Shown here: positions 61,953-64,000 of the stretch, piece by piece
Layout: each line of letters begins with the position of its first letter
Numbering within the stretch: the first letter of the stretch is position 1
Origin: Paenibacillus_S sp043945595
GTDB taxonomy: Bacteria; Bacillota; Bacilli; Paenibacillales; NBRC-103111
NCBI RefSeq assembly: GCF_043945595.1
Contig: NZ_JBIFNP010000002.1
Location: 186,001-250,000 of the forward strand
Direction: 5' to 3'
Length of the DNA stretch: 64,000 nucleotides
Translations under genes and position numbers: made by a program
The notes under the pieces: generated by a model
Told to the model about the DNA's origin: nothing
Seen by the model: the letters and a program-made list of their open reading frames with translations, nothing else
The model's database searches: none

Positions 61953-62895
61953 ATGCTTTTCTCCTCAACAGTAAATACAGAAATATGGCGCTTCCCAGCA
62001 CGCCGACGGTCAAGCCGATCGGAATTTCGTACGGAAAGATGATCACCCGTCCCAAAATATCGCAGAACAGAACGAACAGGGCGCCGAGCAGCGCGGTATG
62101 CGGGAGGTTCTTCTTCAGATGGTCGCCGTTATACATCGTGACGATATTCGGAATGATAAGCCCCAGGAAGGGAATCGTGCCCACGGTCAGCATGACAACC
62201 GATGAGACCAGGGCGACGATAATCAGACCCAGATTGACTACCTGCTTGTAGTTCAATCCCAAATTAACGGAGAATTCTTCGCCCATCCCCGCTATCGTAA
62301 ACCGGTTCGCATACAAATAAGCGATGATAACGACCGGGATGCTGATATACAGCAGCTCGTAGCGGCCTTTCATCGTCAAAGCGAAATTGCCCTGCATCCA
62401 GGAGGACAAATTTTGGATCAGATCGTATTTATAAGCGATAAACGTCGCAAACGAGGTCACGATTCCCCCGAACATCAAACCGACCAGCGGAATAAAAATC
62501 GTGTCTTTGTACTTCACCTTGTCCAAAATTTTCATAAACACAAACGTGCCGAGCAGGGCGAATACGAAGGCGACAAGCATCTTTTGCATCGTCGTCGCGT
62601 TCGAGAAAAACAACAGCGAAACCAGAATCCCGAGCCTCGCGGAATCGTCCGTCCCCCCTGTCGTAGGAGAAACGAACTTGTTGCGGGTCAGCTGCTGCAT
62701 GATCAGCCCGACAACTCCCATGCTGACGCCGGCGATCAGAATGCTGATCAGCCTCGGGAAGCGGGAGATGAACATGACCTGAAGCTGATCCTGATTCATC
62801 CGGAACAGATCCCAGGGGGAAATATCTTTCGCCCCGATAAATATGGATACTATAGATAATAGGATAAGTATGACGAATAGGCCTCTAAGTTTCAT
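61942..62895 (-). CDS. yclN: Iron-siderophore ABC transporter permease (YclN-like)
   Basis: A 317-residue FecCD-type permease. RLISILIAGVSMGVVGLIMQQLTRNKFVSPTTGGTDDSARLG and GTIPFLGLIIPNIVTMYNGDHLKKNLP are diagnostic. The QQLTRNKFVSPTTGG loop is characteristic of YclN-type proteins. It starts two bases after the nitroreductase stop, so the two genes are in one operon. Confidence 0.92.
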   Translation of the reverse strand: MKLRGLFVILILLSIVSIFIGAKDISPWDLFRMNQDQLQVMFISRFPRLISILIAGVSMGVVGLIMQQLTRNKFVSPTTGGTDDSARLGILVSLLFFSNATTMQKMLVAFVFALLGTFVFMKILDKVKYKDTIFIPLVGLMFGGIVTSFATFIAYKYDLIQNLSSWMQGNFALTMKGRYELLYISIPVVIIAYLYANRFTIAGMGEEFSVNLGLNYKQVVNLGLIIVALVSSVVMLTVGTIPFLGLIIPNIVTMYNGDHLKKNLPHTALLGALFVLFCDILGRVIIFPYEIPIGLTVGVLGSAIFLYLLLRRKAYDV

Positions 62896-62897
62896 TG

Positions 62898-63465
62898 TTA
62901 AGCATTCGTCCCATCGATAACCGTAAGCCGTTCGGCTGCAGGCACTCTCGGCTGCGCCGGCGGAATCTTGGCCGGATAGCCCAGATGCAGGCTTCCGATA
63001 ATTTTCTCTCCGGGGCCAACGCCCAACGCTGCGCGGAATTCCGGGTTATGCAGCAGCGGGTACGTTTCCCAGACGAGTCCAAGCCCCTGCTCCCATGCCA
63101 GCAGGCTGAAATTGTGAATGATGCAGCTGGTGGACGCATAATCCTCTTCCCACACCACGGGATGCGTGTTTTCATTCATCACGACGGCGACGAACATAGG
63201 CACGGACATGAACCGGTTGTAAAACTTTTGGCCAAGCTCCTGCGCATTGGCAGGGTCCCGCTTCTCCGCTCCGGCCCGGGCAACGCCGGCCAGCTTCCGG
63301 CGTCCTTCGCCGTGCACAACAACAAATCTCCACGGCTGCGTCAGCTTATGGTTCGGCACCCATACGGCCGCGTCCAGCAGCTCCGTTACAAGCTCCAGCG
63401 AAACGGGACGGTTCATCGAATTGATGCACCGAACGCCTTTCCTTCATGAGTTGGGCTAGCTCCAT
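62898..63465 (-). CDS. Nitroreductase heading the siderophore operon, frameshifted near its start
   Basis: A nitroreductase-family flavoenzyme of about 188 residues. The true N-terminus reads MELAQLMKERRSVHQFD from ATG 63465, with GGAGG 10 bases before. One extra A at 63411-63415 throws it out of frame; removing it continues DDRPVSLELVTELLDAAVWVPNHKLTQPWRFVVV. An ATG at 63416 gives a shorter frame that lacks the family start. Later FSLLAWEQGLGLVWETY and GSLHLGYPA fit the family. It is the first gene before yclNOP and follows a Fur box, so a role in reducing ferric siderophores or flavin is plausible. Confidence 0.82.
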
Positions 63466-63558
63466 CGATGAAAAACCTCCTATGTGTCTTCGAAATGACT
63501 GAAAAATGCGTTTTCAGCTGTCTCCTCAGGACAAATTTTCCGTACTATATAATGAAAG

Positions 63559-63573
63559 TGAGAATCATTATCA
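63559..63573. promoter_or_regulatory. Fur box
   Basis: TGAGAATCATTATCA matches the 7-1-7 consensus TGATAATNATTATCA at all but one position. It lies about 95 bases before the nitroreductase start, with TATAGT-like sequence (minus strand, near 63545) between. It would repress the nitroreductase-yclNOP operon under iron-replete conditions. Confidence 0.8.
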
Positions 63574-63684
63574 TCTTAATTCATTTTACACAATCATCCC
63601 GGTACTGGAATAGACATTTCTTTGAAGCGCATGGATTTTTCTTGACCCGTCCGGAGGCAGCGAGGGACAACCAAGTGCCCCGCA

Positions 63685-64000
63685 TTACCCGATCAGCTGA
63701 TCGACGAATTGATTCATCAGCCTCTCGTAGAATGACGCATTATATAAAAGCGGCTCCTCGTGACGGATGAAGATACAGCGCTTCTGCTGCCGGCTTCGCT
63801 TGAGCTGAAGCCACTCCTCCTCCATCTGGATGCAGTCTTCATCCGAAACCGAATCCGGCGCCAGAATAAGAATGTTATTACAGTCCAGCGAGGCTACCTC
63901 GGCAAGCGACTGGACGTCCAAAAAGGTGATCTGCTCGGCCGACGCGGGCGCCTTAACCTGCAGCTCATCGTAAAACAAATCCTTCATCTTGATGCGCTGC
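63685..64000 (-). CDS. C-terminal part of a siderophore-binding (Btr-like) protein, cut by window edge
   Basis: The last 104 or so residues of a gene that starts beyond 64000. The frame is open to the edge. ITFLDVQSLAEVASLDCNNILILAPD and EEWLQLKRSRQQKRCIFI, then NASFYERLMNQFVDQL, resemble the end of a periplasmic-binding fold (ILI, then W-x-L and a closing helix). In this group such a domain beside yclNOP-type genes is often fused to an AraC regulator (Btr-like). The AraC part is not visible, so a plain binding protein is also possible. Confidence 0.5.
   Translation of the reverse strand, partial: QRIKMKDLFYDELQVKAPASAEQITFLDVQSLAEVASLDCNNILILAPDSVSDEDCIQMEEEWLQLKRSRQQKRCIFIRHEEPLLYNASFYERLMNQFVDQLIG

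Overview
The window looks like chromosome of a spore-forming, moderately GC-rich Firmicute of the Paenibacillaceae, most likely Paenibacillus. This rests on strong AGGAGG-type ribosome binding sites, frequent GTG/TTG starts, and many Bacillus-type orthologues (Tgl, YqkE, YdjO, YwmB, ThiN, HisJ, the Mhq/CatE electrophile regulons, YclNOP). I see no rRNA, tRNA, CRISPR array, prophage or intact transposase gene.

Layout. 0-14 kb is housekeeping: end of a CvfC-like gene, a chemoreceptor, metallo-beta-lactamase hydrolase, thiN, DUF554 membrane protein, GAF protein, LysM protein, RNase H, recQ with a glycosyltransferase, EcsC and small YjzC-like proteins. 14-31 kb carries a TetR-controlled rifampicin-phosphotransferase/PEP-synthase-like enzyme, metNIQ, a hybrid-type sensor kinase, a radical SAM protein, a DAACS symporter, nitronate monooxygenase and a glnQHMP glutamine importer. 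31-47 kb holds azoR, a nitroreductase, a second chemoreceptor, hisJ, tgl, two tandem solute-binding lipoproteins, a cold-shock gene with ydjO, an LtaS-like enzyme, ywmB and a UvrD-type helicase ending in a YdjO-like zinc ribbon. 47-56 kb has an aldo/keto reductase beside an AraC regulator, a HIT protein, a second csp, a PNPOx-like protein, a CDF transporter and a TetR-SMR-SMR efflux operon. 55-60 kb is an electrophile/quinone detoxification block: catE with a divergent HxlR regulator, and mhqR-mhqN-mhqO-mhqD, with matching operators. 60-64 kb is an iron-siderophore uptake operon led by a nitroreductase and preceded by a Fur box.

Most notable: (1) a family of 173-bp palindromic elements without a coding region, one of which has landed in the loop of a transcription terminator and is flanked by a perfect 8-bp target duplication; (2) several operator palindromes that sit exactly on readable sigma-A promoters, so regulator-target pairs can be assigned from sequence; (3) a paired SMR pump in which one subunit has Asp in place of the essential Glu; (4) eleven genes each broken by one apparent single-base indel while both halves stay conserved, which points to sequencing error more than gene decay.
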